Shown: piece by piece, positions 26,880-36,117 of the stretch | How positions within the stretch are numbered: position 1 is the stretch's first letter | Layout: each line of letters starts with the position of its first letter | Source of the DNA: PALSA-911 sp963839645 | GTDB lineage: Bacteria > Pseudomonadota > Alphaproteobacteria > Acetobacterales > Acetobacteraceae | Length of the DNA: 64,000 nucleotides | Reading direction: 5' to 3' | Assembly: GCA_963839645.1 (NCBI GenBank) | Contig: CAWIVZ010000008.1 | Location: forward strand, 1,116,001-1,180,000 | Made by a program: the position numbers and the translations under genes | Notes under the pieces: generated by a model | The model's database searches: none | What the model was told of the DNA's origin: nothing | The model's input: the letters and a program-made list of their open reading frames with translations, nothing else

Positions 26880-28307
26880 TTATAGCGCCGGTCCGGCCAG
26901 GATCTCGCTCGCGACCTTGCGGTGCTGCCACTGGCCGTCGGTCAGGGCGCCGTGGAACGTGCCGTTCTCCATCACCACCTTGCCGCGCAGGATGGTCATG
27001 CTCGGCCAGGCGTCCATCTTGTGGCCTTCCCACGGGCTGTAATCGGTTTCGTGCAGATCCTCTTTCTTCAGCACCCGCGCCAGCTTCGGATCCAGCACGC
27101 AGATATCCGCGTCCGATCCCGCCGCGATCGCGCCCTTGCGCGGATACAGGCCCATGATCTTGGCCGCGTTGCTGGACACCAGATCGACGAACTGGTTCAG
27201 CGAATAGCCGCGCTTGCCGACCATGTTCGAATACATCAGCGCCACCCGCGGCTCCACGCCGGCATTGCCGCCGGTGGTGTCGTCGATCCGCGCGCCCTGC
27301 AGCTTGGTCGCCAGGGTGCAGCAGATCTCGTCGGTGGCGATGGCGTTGATCGAGCCGTCCAGCGTTCCGGCCCACATCGCCGCCTGGTCCTCCGGTCCCT
27401 TCAGCGAGGGATAGGTGTGGTAGATCTGCCCGCCGGGACGTTTGTAGTCCGCGCTGGAATACAGCATGTACTGGTGCAGGCTCTCGCCGTAGACCGGCAC
27501 GCCGCGCCGGCGGGCCTCGCGGATGGCGGAAACGCCGGTCGCGGCGCTGACATGCATCATGTACAGCGCCGTGCCGGGCACCTTCTCCGCCAGGCGGATC
27601 ACCCGGCGGAACGACACGTCCTCGGACAGGGAGTTGTGCACCTCGGCCATGTTCTCGAAGCCGGTGCGGCCTTCGCGGATCAGCTTGCCGTACATGTGCA
27701 TGACGATGTCGTTGTCCTCGGAGTGGATCACCCCGAGGCCGCCGCTTTTCGCCAGCACCTGGAACACTTCCCAGATGTCGCCGAAATCCACCATCCGGCC
27801 CTTGCGGGAGGGGGTGATGTCGGTGGTGAAGATCTTCACCGTCGAATAGCCGGCCTGGATCGCCTCGGCGAGCTGCCCCGGCAGGTCGAGCGGCAGGTCG
27901 CCCTCCACCATGATGTGCTGGGCGTAGTCGCAGTAGCACTGGCCCTTCCAGTCGGCCTCGCGCATTTCCAGCGCGGTCTGCAGCTTCGGCGCCTGGTTGG
28001 CGCGGGAGAAGTCGATCATCGTCGTGGTGCCGCCGAACAGGGCGGCGCGGCTGACCACCGACGGCGGCGCGGTTTCGCCGGCCGAGCCGTCCGGGTTCGG
28101 CAGGAACCATTTGCAGTGGACATGCGGATCGATGCCGCCGGGCATGACGATCTTGCCGGTGGCGTCGATCACCCGCGCCCCGGCCGGCACCGCCATGCTG
28201 CCCGGCGCCGCCACGGCGGCGATCCGCCCGCCGGAAATCAGGATATCGAAGGCGCCCACGCCCTGCGGCGTCACCACCGTATCGCCGCGCACCACCAGAT
28301 CGACCAT
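26880..28307 (-). CDS. hydA: Dihydropyrimidinase / D-hydantoinase
   Basis: A zinc amidohydrolase that opens dihydropyrimidine or hydantoin rings. The 475-residue protein starts MVDLVVRGDTVVTPQGVGAF; the metal site HxH is in VMPGGIDPHVHCKWF. The carboxylated lysine lies in YSTVKIFTTDITPSRKGR, then GVIHSEDNDIV, GTALYMMHVSAATGVSAIRE and the Asp in INAIATDEICCTLATK. All metal ligands appear intact. ATG 28307 was chosen at the family start. The divergent TRAP permease genes could import the substrate. Confidence 0.9.
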   Translation of the reverse strand: MVDLVVRGDTVVTPQGVGAFDILISGGRIAAVAAPGSMAVPAGARVIDATGKIVMPGGIDPHVHCKWFLPNPDGSAGETAPPSVVSRAALFGGTTTMIDFSRANQAPKLQTALEMREADWKGQCYCDYAQHIMVEGDLPLDLPGQLAEAIQAGYSTVKIFTTDITPSRKGRMVDFGDIWEVFQVLAKSGGLGVIHSEDNDIVMHMYGKLIREGRTGFENMAEVHNSLSEDVSFRRVIRLAEKVPGTALYMMHVSAATGVSAIREARRRGVPVYGESLHQYMLYSSADYKRPGGQIYHTYPSLKGPEDQAAMWAGTLDGSINAIATDEICCTLATKLQGARIDDTTGGNAGVEPRVALMYSNMVGKRGYSLNQFVDLVSSNAAKIMGLYPRKGAIAAGSDADICVLDPKLARVLKKEDLHETDYSPWEGHKMDAWPSMTILRGKVVMENGTFHGALTDGQWQHRKVASEILAGPAL

Positions 28308-28501
28308 CGGCTTCGTCTCCCGCTGCTGAGGACCCATCGTTCCCCAGGCGGCGGAACCCGGCAAGCCCAATTCCGCGGCCATTGTTTGCCGCGCGAGCCG
28401 ATTTCCGCCTAGAAGCCCCCCAAGGCCGCATCCCAGCGGCTGAGAGGGAGGTCCCGGGTGATCCGCATCGTCCAAGCCGTGTCCGGCGCGAGAGTGAGCG
28501 C

Positions 28502-29062
28502 ATGAGCGTCGTGCATGACGCCGTGCTGGCCGATGTCGTGCCGTTGGATGTTCCCCACACCGGCGTGCTGGGCGTCCTGCAGCGGGCGATGAACGCCGTG
28601 AACGCCGCCCTGGCGGTGTTTTCCGCCATCGCCATCGGACTTGCCGGCCTGGTGCTGACCTGGGAGGTCTTCGGCCGCCATTTCTGGGGCTTCCCCAGTG
28701 ACTGGCAGGACGAGTTCGCCGTGTTCCTGCTGATCGCCGCCACCTTCGCCTCCGCGGCCTGGACCCAGGCGCGACGCGGCCATGTCGGGATCGAGGCGCT
28801 GGCCGCCATCCTGCCGCCGCGGGTCAACCGCGTCCGCCGCCTGCTGGCCGATCTCTGCGCCTGCCTGTTCTGCGGCTTCTTCACCTGGAAGACCTGGCAA
28901 TTGCTGAACGAGGCGATCGAGGAGGGCACCACCAGTTCGTCGTCCTGGGCGCCGCCGCTGTGGATCCCCTATGCCGCCATGACCATCGGCATGGCCCTGC
29001 TCACCGTGCAGCTGGCGTTGCAGGTGCTGGGCGCGCCCACCGTGTGGGGACGCCATAAATGA
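28502..29062 (+). CDS. TRAP transporter small permease (DctQ family)
   Basis: A 186-residue inner-membrane protein with four helices, including IAIGLAGLVLTWEVFGRHFW, the conserved WQDEFAVFLLIAATFASAAW motif, and GHVGIEALAAILPP. DctQ pairs with the large permease DctM to drive Na+-coupled solute import. The stop overlaps the DctM ATG (ATGA at 29059). It is divergent from dihydropyrimidinase, 194 bases away. Confidence 0.9.
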   Translation: MSVVHDAVLADVVPLDVPHTGVLGVLQRAMNAVNAALAVFSAIAIGLAGLVLTWEVFGRHFWGFPSDWQDEFAVFLLIAATFASAAWTQARRGHVGIEALAAILPPRVNRVRRLLADLCACLFCGFFTWKTWQLLNEAIEEGTTSSSSWAPPLWIPYAAMTIGMALLTVQLALQVLGAPTVWGRHK

Positions 29063-30406
29063 GCGTTTTGCAGGTCGGCCTGGCCTATGGCGGCGCCACG
29101 CTGCTGGCGCTGTTCTCCGGCATCCCCATCGCCTTCGCGCTGGGCGGCGTCGCCACGCTGTTCATGATGCTGTTCATGCCGTACGCGGCGCTCGATACCA
29201 TCGCCCAGAATGTCTACGAGGAACTCTCCAGCATCACGCTGCTGACCATCCCGCTGTTCATCCTGAAGGGCGCGGCGATCGGCAAGTCGCGCGCCGGCAA
29301 GGATCTGTACGACGCGCTGCACACCTGGATGAACCGCGTGCCCGGCGGATTGGGTGTCGCGGTGGTTCTGGCCTGCGGCCTGTTCGCGGCGATGGCCGGG
29401 TCCAGCCCGGCCACCTGCTCGGCCATCGGCAGCTCCGGCATTCCGGAAATGCGCCGGCGCGGCTACTCCCCCGGCTTCGCCGCCGGGCTGGTCGCCGCCG
29501 GCGGCACGCTGGGCATCCTGCTGCCGCCGTCGATCGTGCTGATCCTGTATGCCGTCGCCTCCGAGCAATCGCTCGGGCGGCTGTTCCTCGCCGGGCTCGG
29601 TCCGGGCGTGCTGCTGCTGGCGCTGTTCGCCGCCTTCGCGGTGTTCCAGTGGAAGCGCGAATACACCGCCGCGACGGCGCATCGCCGCCGGCGGCGGCGA
29701 GCGCAGCGAGATCCTGCGGGCCGAAACCTTCACCCTGCGCGAGCGCATGGACGCGCTGCCCCGCGTGCTGCCGTTCCTGATCCTGCTCACCGGCGTGATG
29801 GTCGCGCTGTACGGCGGCTTCGCCACCCCGTCGGAAACCGCCGGGCTCGGCGCCGTGCTGGCGATGGTGCTGATCGCCATCGTCTATGGCGCCTGGCGGC
29901 TGGCCGACGTGAAGCCGATCTTCGCCGGCACGCTGGGCGAGGCGGGGATGCTGCTGATGATCATCGGCATGAGCCTGCTGTACAGCTACGTGATGAGCTT
30001 CCTGCACATCAGCCAGGGCGCGGCGCAGTGGATCGTGGCGCTGCATCTGTCGAAATACCTGCTGCTGGCGGCGGTGCTGTTCCTGGTCGTGGTGCTCGGC
30101 TTCTTCCTGCCGCCGGTGTCGATCATCCTGATGACCGCGCCGATCGTGCTGCCGCCGCTGCGCGCCGCCGGGTTCGACCTGGTCTGGTTCGGCGTGGTGA
30201 TGGCGGTGGTGATGGAGATGGGGCTGATCCATCCGCCGGTGGGGCTGAACATCTTCGTCATCAACCGGATCGCGCCCGATATCGGCCTGGGTCCGATCAT
30301 CTGGGGCACGCTGCCGTTCGTCGCACTGATGGCGGTGGGTGTGGTGATCCTGTGCTTCGTTCCCGGCATCGCGCTGTGGCTGCCGAACCTCGTCTATAAC
30401 CGCTGA
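29059..30406 (+). pseudogene. TRAP transporter large permease (DctM family; single frameshift)
   Basis: The first frame has the DctM hallmarks FSGIPIAFALGGVATLFM, TIPLFILKGAAIGKSRAG, FAAMAGSSPATCSAIGSSGI and GTLGILLPPSIVLILYAVAS. Within a GCC/CGG-rich stretch near 29685 the frame shifts by +1, and the rest (EILRAETFTLRERMDALPRV, FFLPPVSIILMTAPIVLPPL, GLIHPPVGLNIFVINRIAPD) follows. Corrected length is about 448. A DctP binding protein, normally required, is not present nearby. Confidence 0.9.
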
Positions 30407-30555
30407 CCGGGAACGCCTGATTGGCAAGCTGAACCGCTGATTGGCCGGGCGGACAAATTTTAACCTCTGTGAAACGCTTCACAGCCGGATCCCGTCATTC
30501 CTGGTGCCATGCCGCCCATTCGACGGCATGAGCTCCAGGAAAGGCGAGATTGAAC

Positions 30556-30717
30556 ATGGGCGGATTCGAGATAGCCAGGAACCTGGCGCTGGCCCTGCTG
30601 CTGTATGGTGCCGTTATGTATCTGTCCGGGGGCAGCCAGGCGCAGCAGGACCTGCGCGACGCCAGGCTTGCCGCCAAGGACGGCGCCCCGGGTTCGACGG
30701 CCGCGCCGAACCGCTAG
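30556..30717 (+). CDS. Small single-pass membrane protein (53 residues)
   Basis: The frame starts at ATG 30556 after AGGCGAG and encodes MGGFEIARNLALALLLYGA, then VMYLSGGSQAQQDLRDARLA and a polar tail ending TAAPNR. One hydrophobic helix and an N-terminus without positive charge suggest an inner-membrane protein with a short exposed tail. It stands alone between the TRAP genes and the VOC gene, with a strong palindrome after it. No family is recognised; support is a good ribosome site and clean coding bias. Confidence 0.5.
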   Translation: MGGFEIARNLALALLLYGAVMYLSGGSQAQQDLRDARLAAKDGAPGSTAAPNR

Positions 30718-30820
30718 AGCACGATCGGCTCAGGTAGAATCGCCGCTCCTGCTCTAGTCTTTGTTTTGGCGAGCATTTTCATCGGATCATGTGAAGAACA
30801 TGATCCGATAATGCTCTAGC
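30714..30820. repeat. Nested palindromic intergenic element with CTAGAGC/GCTCTAG borders
   Basis: The element opens CTAGAGCACGATCGG, has GCTCTAG in the middle (near 30750) and closes with GCTCTAG. The right half is a long hairpin: ATCGGATCATGT (30781-30792) pairs perfectly with ACATGATCCGAT (30798-30809), extended by GAGCATT and AATGCTC. TAGAGC-bordered intergenic repeats are common in alphaproteobacteria. It probably also terminates the small-protein transcript and, from the other side, the VOC gene. Confidence 0.55.
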
Positions 30821-30835
30821 CACCCGCGCGGCGCT

Positions 30836-31372
30836 TCAGCCCAGCCGTTCGGCGTGCGCCCGGTCCCAGTCGTTGCGTTTCATGAAGCCCTGCTCCCTGG
30901 CGCAGGCGGCTTCGGTTTCGGCGATGATCTCGGCATCCGGCTTGTCCAGGTCCAGCGCATCGCCATGCGGCTGGGGCACGTGCCAGGGCGTATCCAGGAA
31001 CGCCTCGATCGTGTTGCCCTCCGGGTCTGGGAAATACACCGACCAGGCGTTGCCGTGGTTGACCGCGCGCAGCCCTTCCACGCCGTTGGCGCGGGCCCGG
31101 TCGCGGATTTCGCGCAGTACCGACAGGCTGTCGATCTTGAACGACATGTGGTTCACCGGGTTCAGCCGCGCGTCTTCCGGCCGGCCGCTCATGAGCACGA
31201 CCTGGTGATGCGCTTCCGGGTTGCCGCTCATGAACACCATGTCGCAGTTGAGCCGGGCCGTATGGCCGCGATCGCTGACCTGTAGCCCCAGCACGTCGCC
31301 ATAGAAGCGCTCCATGGCCGGCAGGTCGCGCACATGCAGCGCGACGTGGGAAAGCGTGGTGCGGATCGTCAT
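30836..31372 (-). CDS. VOC family protein (glyoxalase / extradiol dioxygenase-like)
   Basis: The 178-residue protein has paired beta-alpha-beta-beta-beta modules. His in TTLSHVALHVRDLPAMERFY is a probable metal ligand, FYGDVLGLQVSDRG closes the first module, NHMSFKIDSLSVLREIR starts the second, and VYFPDPEGNTIEAFLDTPWH supplies the Glu ligand. It resembles catechol 2,3-dioxygenase-type or biphenyl-2,3-diol dioxygenase III-like proteins. The reaction is unassigned. Confidence 0.85.
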   Translation of the reverse strand: MTIRTTLSHVALHVRDLPAMERFYGDVLGLQVSDRGHTARLNCDMVFMSGNPEAHHQVVLMSGRPEDARLNPVNHMSFKIDSLSVLREIRDRARANGVEGLRAVNHGNAWSVYFPDPEGNTIEAFLDTPWHVPQPHGDALDLDKPDAEIIAETEAACAREQGFMKRNDWDRAHAERLG

Positions 31373-31422
31373 CGATCAATCCCTCCTGTTTCCGGCGTCT
31401 GTCGATGCGGCGCCGTTCGGCT

Positions 31423-32595
31423 TTATTCTAGCCGCTTCGGCACCATCAGCAATGCGGCCAGGGATGCCAGGCTCAGCCCGGCCGACAGCACCAGCACGCC
31501 GACCCCCAGCCGGTCGAGCAGGTAGCCGAACAGCAGCGGGGCGCCGGCCTGCGCCACCCGCGCCGGCGCCGACAATACGCCGTTGCGCTGCCCGTAGCCC
31601 TCCGGCCCGAACAGCGCCAGCGGCAGCGTTCCCTTGGCGACGGTCAGCATGCCGTTGCCGGCGCCGTGCAGCAGCGTGAACACCGCCGCCGCCGGCCCGC
31701 CGACAACGCCCAGAACCACCGCGCCGAGCGGATGCAGCACGCAGGCGATGCGTCCGGAAACCAGCGGATGGATGCGTCGCAGCAGGCCGAATTCGACCAG
31801 CCGGGCCGCCACCTGCGCCGGCCCCACCAGCGCCCCGGCGGCGATCGCGGCGGCCGAACTGGCCCCCGCCGCCTCCAGCACGCGCGGCAGATGCGCGGCC
31901 ATGCCGGTGCTGACCACCCAGGTCGCCGCGAACACGAATGCCAGCAGCGCCGTGGTCCATTCGCGCTTCGGCTTCCTGGCCAGGCTTGGCGGCATGGGTG
32001 GCGCCGGCGGCGGCGGATGATGCACCGGCGGCGGCGTGCGCGGCACGACGAAGCGGTTGAGCGGCAGGCCCAGCAGCAGATGCAAACCGGCCCAGATCGC
32101 GCAGGTCGCGCGCCAGCCGAGCTCCGCGTTCAGCAGCGAGGTGACCGGCCAGCCGACCGTGCTGGCGAACCCCGCGATCAGGGTGATCCCGGTGATCGAG
32201 GCACGGGCATCCCGCCCGTACAGCCCGGCCAGGGTGGCGAAGGCGCTGTCATACAGCCCCAGCGCCATGCCCACGCCCAGGATCAGCCAGGCCAGCGTCA
32301 GGACCACCGGGCCCTGCGCCGCGGCCAGCAGCGCCAGCCCGGCGGCGAATACCAGATTGGACCAGCACAGCACGTCCCGCCCGCCGCGCCGGTCGATGGC
32401 GCGCCCGACCGCCGGCCCCAGCACCGCCGTCAGCAGCAGGGCGACGGAGAACGCGGCGAACACCGCGTTGTTGGAGATCCCCAGCCCGCGCGCGATCGGA
32501 TCGGCCAGGATGGCGGGCAGGTAATAGGTGGACGCCCAGGCCAGGGTCTGCGTCGTGCCCAGCGCCATCACCACGATCGTCGGGCGAGGGTTCAC
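31423..32595 (-). CDS. MFS transporter
   Basis: The 390-residue protein has about twelve helices. Landmarks are TIVVMALGTTQTLAWASTYY, GNAVFAAF-like SNNAVFAAFSVALLLTAVLG, the loop motif PAVGRAIDRRGGRDVL, and AAVFTLLHGAGNGMLTVAKG. There is a His/Pro-rich cytoplasmic loop near residue 190 (PPVHHPPPPAPPMPP). The substrate is unknown. It lies between arsC and the VOC gene on the same strand, so all three may be co-transcribed. Confidence 0.87.
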   Translation of the reverse strand: MNPRPTIVVMALGTTQTLAWASTYYLPAILADPIARGLGISNNAVFAAFSVALLLTAVLGPAVGRAIDRRGGRDVLCWSNLVFAAGLALLAAAQGPVVLTLAWLILGVGMALGLYDSAFATLAGLYGRDARASITGITLIAGFASTVGWPVTSLLNAELGWRATCAIWAGLHLLLGLPLNRFVVPRTPPPVHHPPPPAPPMPPSLARKPKREWTTALLAFVFAATWVVSTGMAAHLPRVLEAAGASSAAAIAAGALVGPAQVAARLVEFGLLRRIHPLVSGRIACVLHPLGAVVLGVVGGPAAAVFTLLHGAGNGMLTVAKGTLPLALFGPEGYGQRNGVLSAPARVAQAGAPLLFGYLLDRLGVGVLVLSAGLSLASLAALLMVPKRLE

Positions 32596-32623
32596 GCCGT
32601 TCCACCCGGCTGCCGGGTCCGCA

Positions 32624-32989
32624 TCAGGTGGCCGCGGGCGGATCGAGCAGTTCGAGCACCGTTTCCGGGGGGCGGCACAGCCGCACGCCCTTTGGCGTGG
32701 CGACGATCGGCCGGTTGATCAGGATCGGATGCGCCGCGACGGCATCGAGCAGCGCGTCGTCCGACAGGGCTGGATCGTCCAGGCCGAGCTCGTCATACGG
32801 CGTGCCGTTCCGGCGCAGCAGGGATCGCACCGGCTGGCCCATGCGCCGCGCCAGTTCCAGCAATTCGGCCCGGCTCGGCGGCGTCTTCAGGTATTCCACC
32901 ACCACCGGCTCCACGCCGGCCTGGCGGATCAGCGCCAGGGTTTCGCGCGACTTGCTGCATCTTGGGTTGTGATAGAGGGTCACGGTCAT
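32624..32989 (-). CDS. arsC: Arsenate reductase, glutaredoxin-coupled (ArsC family)
   Basis: The 121-residue protein begins MTVTLYHNPRCSKSRETLAL, with the catalytic Cys of the HNPRCSKSR motif near residue 11. It continues with VEYLKTPPSRAELLELARRM and HPILINRPIVATPKGVRLCR, which supplies the arsenate-binding Arg. Together these define ArsC rather than the Spx/YffB relatives. It reduces arsenate to arsenite using glutathione and glutaredoxin. No arsB or acr3 is adjacent; the neighbouring MFS protein is not a recognised arsenite pump. Confidence 0.9.
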   Translation of the reverse strand: MTVTLYHNPRCSKSRETLALIRQAGVEPVVVEYLKTPPSRAELLELARRMGQPVRSLLRRNGTPYDELGLDDPALSDDALLDAVAAHPILINRPIVATPKGVRLCRPPETVLELLDPPAAT

Positions 32990-33159
32990 GTCGGGCCTCG
33001 GCTGCGGCGTATGCTCTCCGTCATCTGACCCGGTTATCATCGTTCTGTCACGGTCCGTGCGCGCATCGCCCTTCGCTTGCCGGAAGCCGGCGATCGTTTC
33101 ATGCTGGGCCATCCTCGCGGCCAGAGAAGCCGCATACGCGCAACAGGGAGGACCATCGC

Positions 33160-33860
33160 ATGGCGACCATCACCATCCAGGCGACCGACGGCACCGGCAG
33201 CTTTGCCGCCTATCTGGCCGAACCCGCCACCAAGCCCGCCGGCAGCGTGGTGCTGATCCAGGAGGTGTTCGGCGTGAACCAGGCGATGCGCGACATCGCC
33301 GCCTGGGTCGCCGATCTCGGCTTTATCGCCATATGCCCGGACCTGTTCTGGCGCATCGAGCCGGGCGTCGACATCACCGACAAATCCGAGGCCGAGTGGA
33401 AGAAGGCGTTCGAGCTGTTCGGCAAGTTCGATCAGCAGAAGGGCATCGAGGACCTGAAGGCCACGCTCGCGGTCGCGCGCAAGCTGCCGGGCGCGAACGG
33501 CAAGGTGGCGACGATGGGCTACTGCCTGGGCGGCCGGCTGGCCTTCATGATGGCGGAGCAGTCGGACGCCGATGTGAACATCTCCTATTACGGGGTCGGC
33601 CTCGATGGCCTGCTCGGCGATCTCGACAAGATCACCAGACCGTTGCTGGTCCATATCGCCGACAAGGACGAGTTCTTCCCCGCCGAGGGCCGCGCCAAGA
33701 CGCGTCGCGGCCGTCAGGGGCCACAGGCAGGATCGCCTGCTACAACTACGGCGCCGACCATGCCTTCGCCCGCGTCGGCGGCACGCACTGGCATGGGCTG
33801 TCGGCCACCATCGCCAACGGCCGCAGCGCCGAGGCGCTGGCCTTGGCACTCGGCGCCTGA
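33160..33860 (+). pseudogene. Dienelactone hydrolase family protein (single frameshift)
   Basis: The alpha/beta hydrolase runs from MATITIQATDGTGSFAAYLA, through VVLIQEVFGVNQAMRDIAAW (the Glu of the DLH triad region), to the nucleophile in VATMGYCLGGRLAFMMAEQS (Cys in GYCLGG). An extra G near 33705 breaks the frame. The catalytic Asp (HIADKDEFFP) lies before the break and the His lies after it in IACYNYGADHAFARVGGTHW. Corrected length is about 233. In chlorocatechol pathways DLH converts dienelactone to maleylacetate; here no other pathway gene is adjacent. Confidence 0.9.
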
Positions 33861-33891
33861 GCACGGCACACCATCTGAGAGGGAGGGAAAA

Positions 33892-34890
33892 ATGTCCGTC
33901 ACGGTTCACTTCGCAACCAACCGGGTCCTGTCGGGGGCCGCCGAGGATTGGAGAAGTTACGGCAACGGCATCGTCTCGCCGACGGACCCGACCGCGATCA
34001 CCTATGGCACCGCGTTCGTGGCGGCCGCCAACCTCACCGCGGACACCACCGGGGCGATCACGAACATCCAGAACGTTTCCAAGGGCGGCTTTCACCCCGA
34101 TGCCGCCGGCGATCTTTCCAATCCCGGACGCAACGTCCTGGTGTTCATCCACGGCTTCGACAACAGCTTCGAGAACGCCATCACGCGGGCGGCCTTCAAC
34201 CAGCAATGGCTCGCCAATTCCGGCGTCACCGGCGCCGACACCACGGTCGTGGCCTTCAGCTGGCCCTCGCTCGGCAAATTGCTGTCCTTCCCGGTGCTGC
34301 AGGCGGACTACCTGTCGGACCAGACGAAGGCGGGCCAGTCCGGTCCGCATCTCATGAGCTTCTTCGCCAATCTGGAGCCGCTCCTGAAGGCCGCGCGCGG
34401 CACCGGTTCGCGGATCACCCTGCTGGCCCACAGCATGGGCAACTGGGCGTTGCAGGCCGGGGTCGAGAGCTGGCTGAGCCACGGCAACGGTCCGGCGGCG
34501 CTGTTCGACGAGGCCGTTCTGGCTGCCGCCGACGAGCTGTACAACAGCTTCAGCTTCCCGCCGTTCGGACGCCTGAGCGGCCTCGATATGCTGGCGCAAA
34601 GGATCTCGATCTACTACAGCCCGGCCGACATGGTGCTGCATTTGAGCATGGCGGTGAATCTCGGCGCCAAGCGCCTGGGGCAGGAAGGCCCGCACGACCG
34701 GGCCAACACCGCAACCTTCCCGCCCGCCACCTATCGCATGGTCGATTGTTCCGGGTTCACGGACTACGATCGCAACTTCGCCAGTTCGCACCAGTACTAC
34801 CGCCGCTCGCCCGGCGTCGGTCAAGAACATCGCAGGCGATCGTCGCGGGGAGCTGACGGCTTCCTGGTTGTTCCAGGAGAATCCGTCTAG
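33892..34890 (+). CDS. Alpha/beta hydrolase, DUF900-type
   Basis: The frame starts MSVTVHFATNRVLSGAAEDW, the FATNR motif typical of DUF900 hydrolases. It then has LVFIHGFDNSFENAITRAAF, VVAFSWPSLGKLLSFP and the nucleophile region ITLLAHSMGNWALQAGVES. The catalytic His lies near the C-terminus. After SSHQYYRRS near 34815 the sequence loses coding character (GQEHRRRSSRG), and a one-base shift gives a more natural SVKNIAGDRRGELTASWLF, so another indel is likely. It probably hydrolyses lipids or esters; the substrate is unknown. It follows the DLH gene by 31 bases. Confidence 0.75.
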   Translation: MSVTVHFATNRVLSGAAEDWRSYGNGIVSPTDPTAITYGTAFVAAANLTADTTGAITNIQNVSKGGFHPDAAGDLSNPGRNVLVFIHGFDNSFENAITRAAFNQQWLANSGVTGADTTVVAFSWPSLGKLLSFPVLQADYLSDQTKAGQSGPHLMSFFANLEPLLKAARGTGSRITLLAHSMGNWALQAGVESWLSHGNGPAALFDEAVLAAADELYNSFSFPPFGRLSGLDMLAQRISIYYSPADMVLHLSMAVNLGAKRLGQEGPHDRANTATFPPATYRMVDCSGFTDYDRNFASSHQYYRRSPGVGQEHRRRSSRGADGFLVVPGESV

Positions 34891-35876
34891 CCGCCGGTCA
34901 CGCTCATGTGGCGGGCCACCGACGGCGCCTGGGTCAGGCGGTCGATGATGAAATCATGGCCTTTGGGCTTGCGGGAGATGGCCTCGCGGATGGCGGCATC
35001 CAGCTCGTCGTCCGATGCGCCGGCGCGCAGCACCCGGCGCAGATCGGCATCGTCGTCCTGGCCCAGGCACATGTACAGCGTGCCGGTGCAGGTCAGGCGC
35101 ACGCGGTTGCAGCTTTCGCAGAAATTATGCGTCATCGGCGTGATGAAGCCGATCCGCCGGCCGGTTTCCTTGACGTTGAAATACCGCGCGGGGCCGCCGG
35201 TCTTGTAGTCGGTATCCTCCAGCGTCCAGTTCTTGCGCAGCCGGCTGCGCACCATGGACAGCGGCAGGTACTGCGCCGTGCGGTCGCCCTCGATGTCGCC
35301 CATCGGCATGGTCTCGATCAGGCAGAGGTCGAAGCCGTGCTCGCCGCACCAGGCCAGCATCCGGTCGAATTCGTGCTCATTCACATCCTGCATGGCGACG
35401 GCGTTGATCTTCACCGCCAGACCGGCAGCCTTGGCGGCGAAGATGCCGTCGATGGTCTGCTCGATCTTGCCCCAGCGGGTGATGCGGGTGAAGGTTTCCG
35501 GGTCCAGCGTATCCAGCGACACGTTCACCCGGCGCACCCCGGCGGCATAGAGCCCCGCGGCGTGCTTCGTCAGTTGGGTGCCGTTGGTGGTGACGGTGAG
35601 TTCCCGCAGACCACCCTCGCCGATCCGCGCGCCGACGCGCTGGAACAGCGTCATCACGTCGCGCCGCACCAGGGGCTCGCCGCCGGTGATGCGGATCTTG
35701 GTGGTGCCGAGGCGGATGAACGCGGCGCAGAGCCGGTCCAGCTCCTCCAGGGTCAGCACGTCCTTCTTGGGCAGGAAAGTCATGTCCTCCGCCATGCAAT
35801 AGACGCAGCGGAGGTCGCAGCGGTCGGTCACCGACACGCGGAGATAGGTGATGCTGCGGCCAAACGGATCGATCAT
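34887..35876 (-). CDS. moaA: GTP 3',8-cyclase, molybdenum cofactor biosynthesis
   Basis: A radical SAM enzyme that makes 3',8-cH2GTP, the first step to molybdopterin. Features: MIDPFGRSITYLRVSVTDRC with the N-terminal cluster CDLRCVYCM, TKIRITGGEPLVRRDVMTLF, RRVNVSLDTLDPETFTRITR, the C-terminal cluster NFCESCNRVRLTCTGTLYMC, and the essential terminal Gly-Gly (MSVTGG). ATG 35876 is the standard start; an in-frame GTG 35900 is possible. Its end overlaps that of the convergent hydrolase by 4 bases. Confidence 0.96.
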   Translation of the reverse strand: MIDPFGRSITYLRVSVTDRCDLRCVYCMAEDMTFLPKKDVLTLEELDRLCAAFIRLGTTKIRITGGEPLVRRDVMTLFQRVGARIGEGGLRELTVTTNGTQLTKHAAGLYAAGVRRVNVSLDTLDPETFTRITRWGKIEQTIDGIFAAKAAGLAVKINAVAMQDVNEHEFDRMLAWCGEHGFDLCLIETMPMGDIEGDRTAQYLPLSMVRSRLRKNWTLEDTDYKTGGPARYFNVKETGRRIGFITPMTHNFCESCNRVRLTCTGTLYMCLGQDDDADLRRVLRAGASDDELDAAIREAISRKPKGHDFIIDRLTQAPSVARHMSVTGG

Positions 35877-36117
35877 CGTCTTATCGGTCTCCAAACCCAC
35901 GCACAGATGTGCTGCATCGAGGCGCCGGCTTCAAGTCCGGAGGGCGCAACCGCCGGATCCGGCCAAATGCGAAGCCGGTTGAGGGAATAGCGTCGCATTA
36001 TTTCCATCCAGGCGATATCTGCTCCTAAATGCGGCTCAATACCGTCGGATCGGGCGGAATTCAGCCCTTGGCAAGCCTGCCGGAGCCATAAGAGCCTGCA
36101 TGATTGGGAGCCCGCCG
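35877..36117. other. Divergent intergenic region between moaA and chpT-like gene
   Basis: About 240 bases without a supported gene. It contains short palindromes (GCCGGATCCGGC near 35952, and a GC-rich hairpin around 35925-35950 on the moaA leader side) but no T-run. Promoters for moaA and the signalling operon should be here. I see no match to the conserved core of the Moco RNA motif. Confidence 0.4.

Noticed and set aside
34788..34947. Longer reading frame for the DUF900-type hydrolase after a presumed insertion near 34815
   Set aside because: The shifted frame runs past 34890 deep into moaA before a stop, so the end cannot be fixed; the unshifted stop at 34890 was kept with a caution.
35900..35960. 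tRNA-like TTCAAGTCC string in the moaA leader
   Set aside because: No acceptor, D or anticodon stems can be paired around it, and no CCA or matching ends are present.
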